From Comamonas serinivorans (lineage in GTDB: Bacteria > Pseudomonadota > Gammaproteobacteria > Burkholderiales > Burkholderiaceae_C), in assembly GCF_002158865.1 (NCBI RefSeq), contig NZ_CP021455.1:1550001-1614000 (forward strand): a DNA stretch of 64,000 nucleotides. The letters run 5' to 3'. The stretch's first letter is position 1, and each line of letters opens with the position of its first letter. Positions 20,338 to 33,581 of this stretch are shown piece by piece. The notes beneath the pieces are model-generated. The model ran no database searches. It saw only the letters and a list, made by a program, of their open reading frames with translations, and had not been told where the DNA came from. The position numbers and the translations under genes were made by a program.

Positions 20338-21027
20338 ATGTACTTCAGTTTGATCACCGCCGCGGACGGCCATGGCCTGGCCGCGGCCCACGAGCGGGCC
20401 GGTGGCCCCTATGCCGACCACCAATGGCTGTGGCGCTGGTTTCCGGCCGAGGCCGGTACGCGCCGCGATTTCCTGTTCCGCCGGCAGGAGGGCGAAGGAC
20501 CGCCGCGCTTCTACGTGGTGTCCGAGCGCGCGCCACTGCCGGGCCTGGGGGCCTGGGAGGCGCGGACGCGCCCCTACGAGCCGCAACTGGAGCAAGGCGA
20601 GGTGCTGCAGTTCGAACTGCGTGCGAATCCCACAGTACGCCACGACCGGTCGGGCAAGTCCAGCCGCCACGATGTGGTGATGGAGGCGAAAAAGAAGCTG
20701 CTGGCCGAACGCGGCCTGCAGCGCTGGGCGGACTGGAAGGAGGACAGGCCAGTGTTGCATGGCGTGGTGCACGACGCCTGCGCCCGTTGGTTGGAACGGC
20801 GTGGCGAGACCGGGGGCTTTGCGGTGGAGCGCGACAGCCTGCTGGTCGAGGCGCATGAACAGCACCGCGAGAAGTGGGACGGTGCGCTGCGGTTCACCTC
20901 GGTGGATCTGGCCGGGCGATTGACCGTCACCGATCCAGTCGCCTTCGGCCAGGTGCTGCTGCGCGGTCTGGGGCAAGCCAAGGCCTTCGGCTGCGGTCTG
21001 GTGCTGGTGCGGCGCGGCGCAGCCTGA
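20338..21027 (+). CDS. cas6e: CRISPR endoribonuclease Cas6e (CasE)
   Basis: A 229-residue RAMP endoribonuclease that cuts the pre-crRNA at the base of the repeat hairpin and stays bound to the 3' handle. His28 in YADHQWLWRWF corresponds to the catalytic histidine of Cas6e. A glycine-rich loop near the C-terminus (GLGQAKAFGCG) is the RAMP signature. The ATG at 20338 gives the standard N-terminus; the frame upstream overlaps cas5 without similarity. Its stop overlaps the cas1 start by one base, implying translational coupling. Confidence 0.95.
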   Translation: MYFSLITAADGHGLAAAHERAGGPYADHQWLWRWFPAEAGTRRDFLFRRQEGEGPPRFYVVSERAPLPGLGAWEARTRPYEPQLEQGEVLQFELRANPTVRHDRSGKSSRHDVVMEAKKKLLAERGLQRWADWKEDRPVLHGVVHDACARWLERRGETGGFAVERDSLLVEAHEQHREKWDGALRFTSVDLAGRLTVTDPVAFGQVLLRGLGQAKAFGCGLVLVRRGAA

Positions 21028-21950
21028 TGTCCGGCCTGCTGCCTCCCCTCAAACCCATCCCGATCAAGGATCGGCTGTCCGTCGTCTTCATCGAGCACGG
21101 CGAGATCGACGTGCTCGATGGAGCTTTCGTCGTCGTCGATGTGAAGGGGATCCGCACGCACATCCCCGTGGGCGGCGTGGCCTGCGTGATGCTGGAGCCA
21201 GGCACGCGCGTGTCGCACCGGGCTGCGGCCCTGGCCGCCCGCGTGGGCACCTTGCTGGTTTGGGTGGGCGAAGCGGGCGTGCGGCTGTACTCGGCCGGCC
21301 AACCTGGTGGTGCGCGCTCGGACCGGCTGCTCTACCAGGCACGCCTGGCACTCGACGAGGTGCTGCGGCTCAAGGTGGTGCGCAAGATGTACGCGTTGCG
21401 CTTTGGTGAGGAGCCGCCCGCGCGCCGCAGCGTGGATCAGTTGCGCGGCATCGAGGGCGCACGTGTGCGCCGCACCTACCAGCTGCTGGCGCAACGCTTT
21501 GGCGTGAACTGGAAGGGGCGCGACTACGACACGCAGGAGTGGGACGCGTCGGACGTGGCCAACCGCTGCCTGTCCGCGGCCACGGCCTGCCTGTACGGGG
21601 TGACGGAGGCGGCGGTGCTGGCGGCGGGGTATGCGCCGGCCATCGGCTTCATCCATACCGGCAAGCCCTTGTCTTTCGTTTACGACATTGCCGACGTCTA
21701 CAAATTCGAGACCGTGGTGCCGGTGGCGTTCAAGGTGGCTGCGTCGCAGCCGCAGGGGAATGTGGAACGCGCCGTGCGGCTGGGTTGCCGTGATGTGTTT
21801 CGCGAGACACGGCTGCTGGACCGCATCATTCCGGACATCGAGGAAATCCTGTCGGCGGGAGAGATCCCACGCCCGACCGCTCCGGATGGCGCTGTCGGTC
21901 CGGCAATCCCCAATCCCGAAAGCCTGGGCGATGCTGGTCATCGTGCTTGA
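21027..21950 (+). CDS. cas1: CRISPR adaptation integrase Cas1 (type I-E)
   Basis: A 307-residue integrase that with Cas2 inserts new spacers at the leader end. The metal-binding residues expected for type I-E Cas1 are present: Glu143 in RGIEG, His210 in GFIHTG, and Asp220/Asp223 in YDIAD. A proline-rich start is typical. The coding region overlaps cas2 by 20 bases. With the catalytic site intact and an array of 73 spacers, adaptation was probably active recently. Confidence 0.96.
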   Translation: MSGLLPPLKPIPIKDRLSVVFIEHGEIDVLDGAFVVVDVKGIRTHIPVGGVACVMLEPGTRVSHRAAALAARVGTLLVWVGEAGVRLYSAGQPGGARSDRLLYQARLALDEVLRLKVVRKMYALRFGEEPPARRSVDQLRGIEGARVRRTYQLLAQRFGVNWKGRDYDTQEWDASDVANRCLSAATACLYGVTEAAVLAAGYAPAIGFIHTGKPLSFVYDIADVYKFETVVPVAFKVAASQPQGNVERAVRLGCRDVFRETRLLDRIIPDIEEILSAGEIPRPTAPDGAVGPAIPNPESLGDAGHRA

Positions 21951-22227
21951 AAACGCGCCACCGCGCTTGCGCGGGCGGCTGGCGGTGTGGCTGTTGGAAG
22001 TCCGGGCCGGTGTCTATGTCGGCCAGTATTCGCGCCGCGTGCGCGAGCACATCTGGTCGCAGGTCGTTGAGGGCATCGAGGGCGGCAATGCAGTGATCGC
22101 GTGGTCGGCGAAGAACGAAGCTGGATTCGAGTTCAAGACCCTGGGCAAGAACCGCCGCATGCCGGTGGATTTCGATGGGGTGCAATTGGTGAGCTTTCTC
22201 CCATTGCCGCCTGCAGATGCTCTTTAA
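21931..22227 (+). CDS. cas2: CRISPR adaptation protein Cas2 (type I-E)
   Basis: A 98-residue Cas2 of the type I-E subfamily with the diagnostic start MLVIVLENAPPRLRGRLAVW and the VYVG and W segments. It forms the central dimer of the Cas1-Cas2 integrase. The correct ATG is at 21931, inside the 3' end of cas1; a longer open frame exists but is only shadow. The array leader starts immediately after the stop. Confidence 0.96.
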   Translation: MLVIVLENAPPRLRGRLAVWLLEVRAGVYVGQYSRRVREHIWSQVVEGIEGGNAVIAWSAKNEAGFEFKTLGKNRRMPVDFDGVQLVSFLPLPPADAL

Positions 22228-22310
22228 AAAGACAGCTTTCAACACTTGTGAGGTTTGGTGGAATTTTTCGACAGGAGAAATTTCATGAAAATCAATGAGT
22301 TGGAATTGGT
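22228..22310 (+). promoter_or_regulatory. CRISPR leader
   Basis: 83 bases between cas2 and the first repeat, clearly richer in A and T than the surroundings, with runs such as TTTAAAAAG and GGAATTTTTCG. By position it should contain the pre-crRNA promoter and the Cas1-Cas2 integration site. The degenerate repeat lies at the other end of the array, which supports this side as leader-proximal. Confidence 0.75.
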
Positions 22311-26819
<4,509 letters not shown>

Positions 26820-26948
26820 GACTGCGCCGCCTGTAATCCAGCCAGTGGGGGTGGGCTCAGGCGGTAGTGCAACAATGCGCAGCTGTCACGCAAACCTCGT
26901 GCCATTCCCTGTCTGGCGTCTGCCGGAGCCCTGATTTCCCATCCCTGC

Positions 26949-28208
26949 ATGTCATTGCCCTACGAATTGCTTTTGGGCTGGCGCTACACGCGCGCCAGCC
27001 GTTCGGCCAGCCGCAATGGCTTCATCTCCTTCATCTCGGGCGCGTCCATGCTGGGCATTGCGCTGGGGGTGGCTGCGCTCATCATCGTGCTGTCGGTCAT
27101 GAACGGCTTTCAGAAGGACGTGACCGGCCGCATGCTGAGCATCCTGTCGCACGTCGAGGTGTTCGCCCCCGATGACCAGGCCATCCCCGATCTGGCGCGC
27201 ACCTTGCGCGAGACCAAGGCCAACCCCGAGGTGGTGGGTGCCGCGCCGTTCGTGGGCGCACAGGCGCTGGTGGCGCGCGGCGAGGTGATGAAGGGCGCGC
27301 TGGTGCGCGGCATCGACCCGGCCAGCGAACCCGAGGTGACCGACGTGGCCAAGAGCCTGGCCGACCAACGCGTGCTGCAGCGGCTGGTGCCGGGGCAGTT
27401 CGGCGTGCTGCTGGGCGTTGACTTGGCGCGCAGCTTGCACGTCATCGAGGGCGACCAGGTCACGCTGATGGTGCCCAGCGGGCAGATCACGCCGGCTGGC
27501 GTGGTGCCACGCCTCAAGCAGATGACGGTGGTGGGCCTGTTCGAGTCGGGACACTACGAGTACGACTCGGCCCTGGTGATGCTGCACATCGAGGATGCTG
27601 AGCGCCTGTTCCGGCTGGAGGGCCCCACGGGGGTGCGCCTCAAGCTCCAGGACATGAACCAGGCGCGTGCCGTGGCCGATCAACTGGCGGGCAGCCTGTC
27701 GGGCGACCTGCTGATCCGCGACTGGACGCGCCAGAACGCCACCTGGTTCTCGGCCGTGCAGCTTGAGAAACGCATGATGTTCATCATCCTCACGCTGATC
27801 GTGGCGGTGGCGGCGTTCAACCTGGTGAGCACGCTGGTGATGACGGTGCAGGACAAGCGCGCCGACATCGCCATCTTGCGCACGCTGGGCTCGTCGCCGG
27901 CATCCATCATGAAGGTGTTCATGGTGCAGGGCGCCATGGTGGGCGTGATCGGCACGCTGGGCGGGCTGGCGCTGGGCCTGCTGATCGCCTGCAACATCGA
28001 CGTCATCGTGCCGTTCCTGGAGCGCGTGTTCCACACCAGTTTCCTGCCCCAGGACATCTACCTCATCAGCCAGATGCCGAGTGATCCGCGCGCGAGCGAC
28101 ATCGTGCCGATTGGCGTGATTTCGCTGCTGCTGTCGTTCCTGGCGACGATCTACCCGAGCTGGCGCGCCAGCCGCGTGAACCCAGCGGAGGCCCTGCGCT
28201 ATGAATGA
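26949..28208 (+). CDS. lolC: Lipoprotein-releasing ABC transporter permease LolC/LolE
   Basis: A 419-residue inner-membrane permease of the LolCDE machine, which extracts outer-membrane lipoproteins for transfer to LolA. It has the family N-terminus (YELLLGWRYTRA), one membrane helix near residue 35, a periplasmic domain of about 220 residues and three C-terminal helices. The motif DKRADIAILRTLG, which contacts LolD, is present, and the protein ends with NPAEALRYE. It overlaps lolD by eight bases. There is no second permease gene, so it probably acts as a homodimer, as in other species with one LolC/E-type gene. Confidence 0.93.
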   Translation: MSLPYELLLGWRYTRASRSASRNGFISFISGASMLGIALGVAALIIVLSVMNGFQKDVTGRMLSILSHVEVFAPDDQAIPDLARTLRETKANPEVVGAAPFVGAQALVARGEVMKGALVRGIDPASEPEVTDVAKSLADQRVLQRLVPGQFGVLLGVDLARSLHVIEGDQVTLMVPSGQITPAGVVPRLKQMTVVGLFESGHYEYDSALVMLHIEDAERLFRLEGPTGVRLKLQDMNQARAVADQLAGSLSGDLLIRDWTRQNATWFSAVQLEKRMMFIILTLIVAVAAFNLVSTLVMTVQDKRADIAILRTLGSSPASIMKVFMVQGAMVGVIGTLGGLALGLLIACNIDVIVPFLERVFHTSFLPQDIYLISQMPSDPRASDIVPIGVISLLLSFLATIYPSWRASRVNPAEALRYE

Positions 28209-28986
28209 CACCGCTTACACCCCCGCTGCGCCTGGCGTGGCGTCCGCCGCCGCAGTCGCTGCCCCCGTGGTGCTGCGGGCGCGCCAACTGAGCAAGCAGT
28301 TCGACGAAGGCCGGCTGCGCGTCGACGTGCTGCAGGGCGTGGACCTGCAGGTTCGCGCCGGCGAAACCGTCGCCATCGTCGGCGCGTCGGGCTCGGGCAA
28401 GTCGACGCTGCTGCATTTGCTGGGGGGGCTGGACACGCCCAGCAGCGGCAGCGTGGAGCTCAAGGGGCAGGCCTTCTCGGCGCTGTCGCCGGCCCAGCAG
28501 GGCGCGCTGCGCAACCAGCATCTGGGCTTCGTCTACCAGTTCCACCACCTGCTGCCCGAGTTCACCGCGGCCGAGAACGTGGCCATGCCGCTGTGGATCC
28601 GCCGCCAGGACAAGGCCCAGGCCTTGGCCCGGGCTCAAGCCCTGCTCGAGCAGGTCGGCCTGGGTGAGCGCACAGCCCACCGGCCGGCCGAGTTGTCGGG
28701 CGGCGAACGGCAGCGCGTGGCGATTGCCCGGGCACTGGTGACCGAACCCGCCTGCGTGCTGGCCGACGAGCCCACCGGCAACCTGGACCGCAGCACCGCC
28801 GACGCGGTGTTCGCCCGCATGCTGGACCTGGCACAGCACCGCGGCACGGCCTTCGTGCTCGTCACGCACGACGAGAGCCTGGCCGCGCGCTGCCAGCGCG
28901 TGCTGCGCCTGCAGCTGGGGCGCATGCAGCCGGTGGTCGAGCCGGCCGCGGCCGAACTGGCGGTGCCGCTCGGCTTCGGGGCCTGA
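28201..28986 (+). CDS. lolD: Lipoprotein-releasing ABC transporter ATP-binding protein LolD
   Basis: A 261-residue ATPase energising LolC. It shows Walker A GASGSGKST (61-69), a Q-loop followed by the FHHLLPEFTAAENVAMP segment typical of LolD, signature LSGGE (165-169), Walker B VLADEP (186-191) and the switch histidine in VTHDE. The N-terminal 20 residues are alanine-rich and longer than usual. It overlaps lolC, so the two are translationally coupled. Confidence 0.95.
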   Translation: MNDTAYTPAAPGVASAAAVAAPVVLRARQLSKQFDEGRLRVDVLQGVDLQVRAGETVAIVGASGSGKSTLLHLLGGLDTPSSGSVELKGQAFSALSPAQQGALRNQHLGFVYQFHHLLPEFTAAENVAMPLWIRRQDKAQALARAQALLEQVGLGERTAHRPAELSGGERQRVAIARALVTEPACVLADEPTGNLDRSTADAVFARMLDLAQHRGTAFVLVTHDESLAARCQRVLRLQLGRMQPVVEPAAAELAVPLGFGA

Positions 28987-29221
28987 GGTCGAGGCCTGAG
29001 GCCAAGGCCTGAGGCCAATGCCAAGCCACCGCACCCGACCTTCCGGTGATTCGGACACAGCCCGCCCGAGGGCATGAGGTCGAAGTCTGAGGCGAGGGGC
29101 TTGACGCGCACGCGGCTGACGCCAGTGGCCAGCTCAAGGTCGGGACTGCGCGGGGCGCAGGGCGGCCCGTGGCTGCGGCAGCCCGCCTGTTGGGGGCGAC
29201 CAAGACCTTATTGAGAAGGCC
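28987..29221. other. Intergenic region with short tandem repeat
   Basis: Starting at the lolD stop, a short unit close to GGCCTGAGGYC is repeated about three times to 29020, and a related GTCTGAGGC follows near 29085. No coding or RNA feature is seen in the rest. Confidence 0.45.
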
Positions 29222-29269
29222 AGTATTCATGGATTGTCGATGTCACATCAACGAGGATGGGGTGATACT
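29222..29269. repeat. 48-bp dyad element, copy 5
   Basis: Outer arms CAGTAT (29221-29226) and ATACTG (29265-29270) are perfect. The inner hairpin is GATG-TCA-CATC. It lies between lolD and the glutathione peroxidase gene. Confidence 0.8.
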
Positions 29270-29407
29270 GCCTGCTTGATGTGAAGGGCAGGGCGCGACC
29301 GCGGTTCATCTCGGTCAATCGGCCAAGGCCTGCACGGCCACCGGGCCGGCGGCACAATGCCGGGCAATCCCTTTCGGCTTTTTGAACGGCATTGCCACGG
29401 AGACGCC

Positions 29408-29896
29408 ATGACGACGGCATTCGATTTCGACACCCGGGCCATTGACGGCCAGACGTTCTCGCTCTCGGCGCTGCGCGGCCACGTGCTGCTCATCGTCAAC
29501 ACCGCCAGCGCCTGTGGCTTCACGCCGCAGCTGCAGGGCCTGCAGCAGCTGTGGGGCCGGTACGGCAGCCAGGGCCTCATGGTGCTGGGCTTTCCCTGCA
29601 ACCAGTTTGGCGGGCAGGACCCCAAGCCGGACGGCGAGATCGCGCAGTTCTGCGAGCTGAACTACGGGGTGGACTTCCCCATGATGGCCAAGACCGAGGT
29701 CAATGGCGACCAGGCCGAGCCGCTGTTCAAGTGGCTCAAGGCGCAGGCGCCCGGCGTGCTGGGCACCGAATCCATCAAGTGGAACTTCACCAAGTTCCTG
29801 GTTGGGCGCGACGGCCAGGTGCTGCGCCGTTATGCGCCGCAGGACAAGCCCGAATCGCTGGCGGCCGACATCGAAGTGGCGCTGGCCAAAGGCTGA
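29408..29896 (+). CDS. Glutathione/thioredoxin peroxidase family protein
   Basis: A 162-residue peroxidase of normal length with the family's active-site set: Cys36 in NTASACGFTP, Gln70 in CNQFGGQDP and Trp125 in KWNFTKF. It reduces hydrogen or lipid hydroperoxides. The nucleophile is cysteine rather than selenocysteine, so thioredoxin may be the real reductant. No signal peptide, so cytosolic. The ATG at 29408 gives the standard start. Confidence 0.9.
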   Translation: MTTAFDFDTRAIDGQTFSLSALRGHVLLIVNTASACGFTPQLQGLQQLWGRYGSQGLMVLGFPCNQFGGQDPKPDGEIAQFCELNYGVDFPMMAKTEVNGDQAEPLFKWLKAQAPGVLGTESIKWNFTKFLVGRDGQVLRRYAPQDKPESLAADIEVALAKG

Positions 29897-29956
29897 CGGC
29901 CATGCATGCAGCCGCGTTCGGCACCCACGGGTCAACGGCCAGCGGGGCGGGGTGCC

Positions 29957-31072
29957 ATGGGCACTGAGCCGGGTCAGACCGGTGGGTCGCCTGGCGAGCC
30001 GTTGGGCGCGCCGTCAGGTGAGCCATTCGGCAAGCCATTCGGAAAGCAGGGCGGCGAGCCTGCTGGCGCGCCCTCAGGGATGCCGACCGCGCCCGTGCGA
30101 CCGGCCCCCATCCCGCTGCTGGCGCCGGCCCATGGCGGCCCGGTGCTGCTGGTGTTCAACCGCAAGTCGGGCAAGCGCGATGGCCAGGGCGACGCCACCG
30201 CCTTTCGCGCCGCCGTGACCCAGGCCTGTGCCGAGGCCGGCCGGCCGCTGGTGGCGCTGGAGGCCCGGCGCGCGCAGGACCTGCCGCGCCTGGCGCACCA
30301 GGCGGTGATGCAGGCGCAGCGCGAGGGCGGCGTGGTGGTGGCGGCCGGTGGCGACGGCACCATCAACCTGGTGGCCCAGCACGTGCTGCAGGCCCGGGTG
30401 GCCATGGGCGTGCTGCCGCAGGGCACGTTCAACTACTTTTCGCGCACCCACGGCATTCCGGCCGACACGCGAGCCGGCATGGCCGTGATCCTGCAGGGGC
30501 GGCTGCAGGCCGTGCAGGCGGGCCTGGTCAACGACCAGGTGTTCCTGGTCAACGCCAGCCTGGGCCTGTATGCGGGCCTGATCGCCGACCGCGAGCGGGC
30601 CAAGGCGCGCCTGGGGCGCAGCCGCTGGGTGGCCTTGCTGGCCGCGGTCGACACGCTGTGGCGCGGTGCGCGCACCTGGGAGCTGAAGCTGCAGACCGAG
30701 CAGGGCGAAGCGCAGATCCGCACCACCACGGTGTTCGTGGGCAACAGCGCCTTGCAGCTCGACCAGGTCGGCGTGCCCGAGGCCGCCGACGTGGCGCACG
30801 GCGCGCTGGCCGGGGTGGCCTTGCTGCCCATGAGCCGCCTGGCCATGGTGGGCCTGGCGGCGCGCGCGGCGTTGGCGCGGCTGGCCCAGGCCGAGGCCGT
30901 GCAGACCTTTTCGTTTTCCGACATGGTGCTCAGCCCCGTGCCCCTGCGGCGGGGCCGCGTGGCGCGCGTGGCCGTCGATGGCGAAATCCGCAAGCTGCAG
31001 TTTCCGCTGCGCTTTGTCGTCAGCCCGCAGCCCCTGTGGTTGATGACGCCGACCGAGGCGGCTGACGCATGA
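29957..31072 (+). CDS. Diacylglycerol kinase-like lipid kinase
   Basis: A 371-residue protein. Residues 60-200 form a DAG-kinase catalytic domain with NRKSG and GGDGTINL (131-138), where ATP and substrate bind. The family phosphorylates diacylglycerol or related lipids at the membrane. The first 45 residues are a low-complexity stretch of near repeats of G(E/A)P(L/F/S)G that homologues lack. The proximal stop of the peroxidase gene and the overlap with the next gene suggest an operon. Its TGA overlaps the metallophosphatase ATG by four bases. A start further inside, past the low-complexity part, cannot be excluded. Confidence 0.82.
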   Translation: MGTEPGQTGGSPGEPLGAPSGEPFGKPFGKQGGEPAGAPSGMPTAPVRPAPIPLLAPAHGGPVLLVFNRKSGKRDGQGDATAFRAAVTQACAEAGRPLVALEARRAQDLPRLAHQAVMQAQREGGVVVAAGGDGTINLVAQHVLQARVAMGVLPQGTFNYFSRTHGIPADTRAGMAVILQGRLQAVQAGLVNDQVFLVNASLGLYAGLIADRERAKARLGRSRWVALLAAVDTLWRGARTWELKLQTEQGEAQIRTTTVFVGNSALQLDQVGVPEAADVAHGALAGVALLPMSRLAMVGLAARAALARLAQAEAVQTFSFSDMVLSPVPLRRGRVARVAVDGEIRKLQFPLRFVVSPQPLWLMTPTEAADA

Positions 31073-32043
31073 GCGAGGCCGTGCGCCCAGGCTGGCGAGT
31101 TCACCCCGATGCGCAGCGCCTGCTGCACCTGTCCGACCTGCACCTGGGCACCGAGCGGCCGCAGGTGGTGCAAGCCCTGCTGGCCTGGGTGGCGCAGCAT
31201 CGGCCGCAGGGCGTGGTCCTCACGGGCGACATCACCCAGCGCGCCACGGTGGCGCAATTTGCGGCGGCGCGGCGGCTGACCGACGCGCTGGCCGGGCTGG
31301 GTGCACCGCTGCTCGCCTGCGTGCCCGGCAACCACGACATCCCGTTGTTCGCGCTGTGGGCGCGGGCGTTCCAGCCCTACAGACGTTACGCCCAGGCGTT
31401 CGGGCACGAGGCCGTGCAGTCCGACGGCGTGTGCGTGCGGGCGGACGGCACGCGGCTGCTGGTCAGCGTGAACACCACGCGGCGCTGGCGCCACGAGCGG
31501 GGCGAGCTGAGCCCGGCGCAGATCCAGCGGGTGGCCGATCACCTGCGCGCGGCGGCGCCGACGCAGCTGCGCGTGGTGCTCGTGCACCAGCCGCTGGCCG
31601 TGCGCGATGGCGCAGGTCGCCGGCGCTCGCCCGATGCCGCGCAGGTGCTGCGCCGCGCCCGCGAGGCCATCGCCGCCTGGTCGGCAGCGGGCTGCGACCT
31701 GGTGCTGGGCGGTCACATCCACCTGCCTTACGCCATGCGGGTGGTGCCCGGCGCCAGCCGGGGGCTGGCCCCCGCTGCGTCCAGCGGCCCCGGCCTGTGG
31801 GTGGTGCAGGCGGGCACGGCCATCTCGTCGCGCACGCGGCCCGGGGCCCCCAATTCGTTTGGCGAGCTGGTCTGGACGTCGACGCCGGAGCGGGTCCTTG
31901 CGCCGGACCTGCCCGGCGTGGGCCAGGCCGCCGAGGCCGCGGGCCGCAGCTGTCTGTGGCGGCAGTGGAACTTCGATGCCCAGCGCGCCGAGTTTGTGCT
32001 GGCGCGCCGTGGGGTGCTGGACCTGGGGATTGAGGATGTCTGA
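31069..32043 (+). CDS. Metallophosphoesterase (class III cyclic-nucleotide phosphodiesterase-like)
   Basis: A 324-residue calcineurin-like phosphoesterase with all metal-binding blocks: D23LH25 in SDLHLG, GD at 53-54, GNHD at 87-90, a histidine in VLVHQP and GGHIH near 212. The fold cleaves phosphate mono- or diesters with two metals; the closest branch is Icc/CpdA-type, but the substrate is uncertain. It overlaps the lipid kinase gene by four bases (ATGA), so the products may act together. A palindromic element begins three bases after the stop. Confidence 0.85.
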   Translation: MSEAVRPGWRVHPDAQRLLHLSDLHLGTERPQVVQALLAWVAQHRPQGVVLTGDITQRATVAQFAAARRLTDALAGLGAPLLACVPGNHDIPLFALWARAFQPYRRYAQAFGHEAVQSDGVCVRADGTRLLVSVNTTRRWRHERGELSPAQIQRVADHLRAAAPTQLRVVLVHQPLAVRDGAGRRRSPDAAQVLRRAREAIAAWSAAGCDLVLGGHIHLPYAMRVVPGASRGLAPAASSGPGLWVVQAGTAISSRTRPGAPNSFGELVWTSTPERVLAPDLPGVGQAAEAAGRSCLWRQWNFDAQRAEFVLARRGVLDLGIEDV

Positions 32044-32045
32044 CG

Positions 32046-32093
32046 AGTATTGGGAAGTTCTCGTTGAATGGTGAACGGGATGCGGTTGATACT
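32046..32093. repeat. 48-bp dyad element, copy 6
   Basis: Outer arms are AGTATT and GATACT; inner arms are CGTT and AACG around GAATGGTG. It starts three bases after the stop of the metallophosphatase gene, ahead of a converging gene. Confidence 0.85.
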
Positions 32094-32483
32094 GCATTGA
32101 CCGGGCTTCATGCGCGTCCCCAGCACGCCTGACACACGCGGGTCTGCCGATGTGTGGCGCGCTGTTGTGGCCCTGGGCAGAGCACACCCGACAGGACTCA
32201 CCCGCATCAAGCTGGCCACCCGCCAGTCGCAGGGCACCGCTCGGTTGCGCTGCCATGCTCTGCGGCCTTGCCGTTCGGATCGTGTTCCCCGTGGCCGAGC
32301 CACGCATTCCACGCCAACGGACAACCCTCAGGGCTGGGCTCAATCCCTTGAGCGAGGCATGTCGGCGCGTGAAGCGGTCACCGCTGTTGCGGGTTGGGTG
32401 CTTGATCCAACCCCGGTGTGTGTCGCCTGCGCCGGACCGAGGCTCATCCCCGGCTGTGGTGCCCCAGCTGGCGAGGGCAACGC
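32094..32483. other. Intergenic region between converging genes
   Basis: About 390 bases downstream of both neighbours. No coding frame with protein character, no terminator with a T-run and no RNA gene seen. Confidence 0.5.
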
Positions 32484-33581
32484 TCAGAGCACGCGGCGGT
32501 GCGTCAGCAGCGACCAGAGCGCGGACACCAGCGTGAGCAGGGCAGCCAGCCCCGCGAAGGCGGCGCTGAGTTCGATCTGCTGCAGCTCGACGCCGAGCTT
32601 GCTCGACAGCGAGCGGTAGATCTGTCGCAGGTCCTGGGCCGTGCCGGCGTAGAAGTACTGGGCGTCGGTGGCGTGGGCCACGGCCTTGAGCAGCTCTTCG
32701 TCGAGCCGCACCCGCATGGACCAGCCATCGAAACCGATGACCTCGCCGTCCACCGTGCCCACGCCCACGGTGTAGACGCGCACGCCGCGGTCGGCGGCCA
32801 TGCGGGCGGCCTGGATGGCATCGACCCCCACGGTGCGCTGGCCGTCGCTCAGCATGATGATGGCGGCCGTCTGGTAGCTGCCGGGGGCTTGTGGGGTGAA
32901 GGGTTTTTGCGTCGGGGCGGGCTGGTCGCGCACCACGCCCTCCAGCCGCAGGGCGCCGAGGCCGAGCTGGTCCAGCTCGATGCCGGCATCGGGAAACAGG
33001 GTGCCCAGCGAGACGACGATGGCGTTGCCCGTGGCCGTGGCGCGCTGCAGCTGAAAGCCGTCGATGGCCTTGTGCAGCGCCTGGCGGTCGGTGGTGGGCA
33101 ACTGGGCGACGTGGGCGGTGCCGGCAAAGGTGACGATGCCGACCTTCACGTCGGGCGGCAGGTCGTCGACAAAGGCGTGGGCGGCCGCCTGGGCCGCCTG
33201 CAGCCGCGTGGGCTCGACGTCGGTGGCGCGCATGCTGATGGACACGTCCATGGCCAGCACCAGGGTCTGCTGGTTGGTGGGCAGGGCCAGCTTGCCCGTG
33301 GGCCGCGCCACGGCGATCAGCATGCAGCCCAGCGCCAGCCACAGCAGCAGGGCCGGCAGGTGCCGCGTCCAGCGGCGCTGGCCCTGCATGGCGCGCTGCA
33401 CCAGGGCTAGTTGCGGGTAGGCCAGGGCCTGCCGGCTCTGGCGACGCATCAGCCACAGGTAGAGCAGCAGCAGCAGGGGCAGCAGCACCAACAGCCACAG
33501 CAGCTGGGGCCAGAGGAAATCGGGGCTCAAACGCTGCAGGTTCAACTGCACGGTGCGCCAGGCCGTGGTCAGCTCAGGCAT
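32484..33581 (-). CDS. VWA-domain membrane protein (BatA-like)
   Basis: A 365-residue protein with two N-terminal membrane helices (about 25-45 and 75-93), a von Willebrand A domain and a C-terminal helix. The MIDAS metal site is intact: D112-S114-S116 in DVSIS, and an aspartate in LSDG. Such proteins usually work with a MoxR ATPase and a DUF58 protein, all three of which are encoded here, as an envelope-associated chaperone or metal-insertion module. It overlaps the DUF58 gene by eight bases and is last in the operon. Confidence 0.85.
   Translation of the reverse strand: MPELTTAWRTVQLNLQRLSPDFLWPQLLWLLVLLPLLLLLYLWLMRRQSRQALAYPQLALVQRAMQGQRRWTRHLPALLLWLALGCMLIAVARPTGKLALPTNQQTLVLAMDVSISMRATDVEPTRLQAAQAAAHAFVDDLPPDVKVGIVTFAGTAHVAQLPTTDRQALHKAIDGFQLQRATATGNAIVVSLGTLFPDAGIELDQLGLGALRLEGVVRDQPAPTQKPFTPQAPGSYQTAAIIMLSDGQRTVGVDAIQAARMAADRGVRVYTVGVGTVDGEVIGFDGWSMRVRLDEELLKAVAHATDAQYFYAGTAQDLRQIYRSLSSKLGVELQQIELSAAFAGLAALLTLVSALWSLLTHRRVL

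Noticed and set aside
30433..33498. A 1021-codon minus-strand frame over the kinase and metallophosphatase genes
   Set aside because: It is antisense to genes with clear motifs and has no family features; a high-GC shadow frame.
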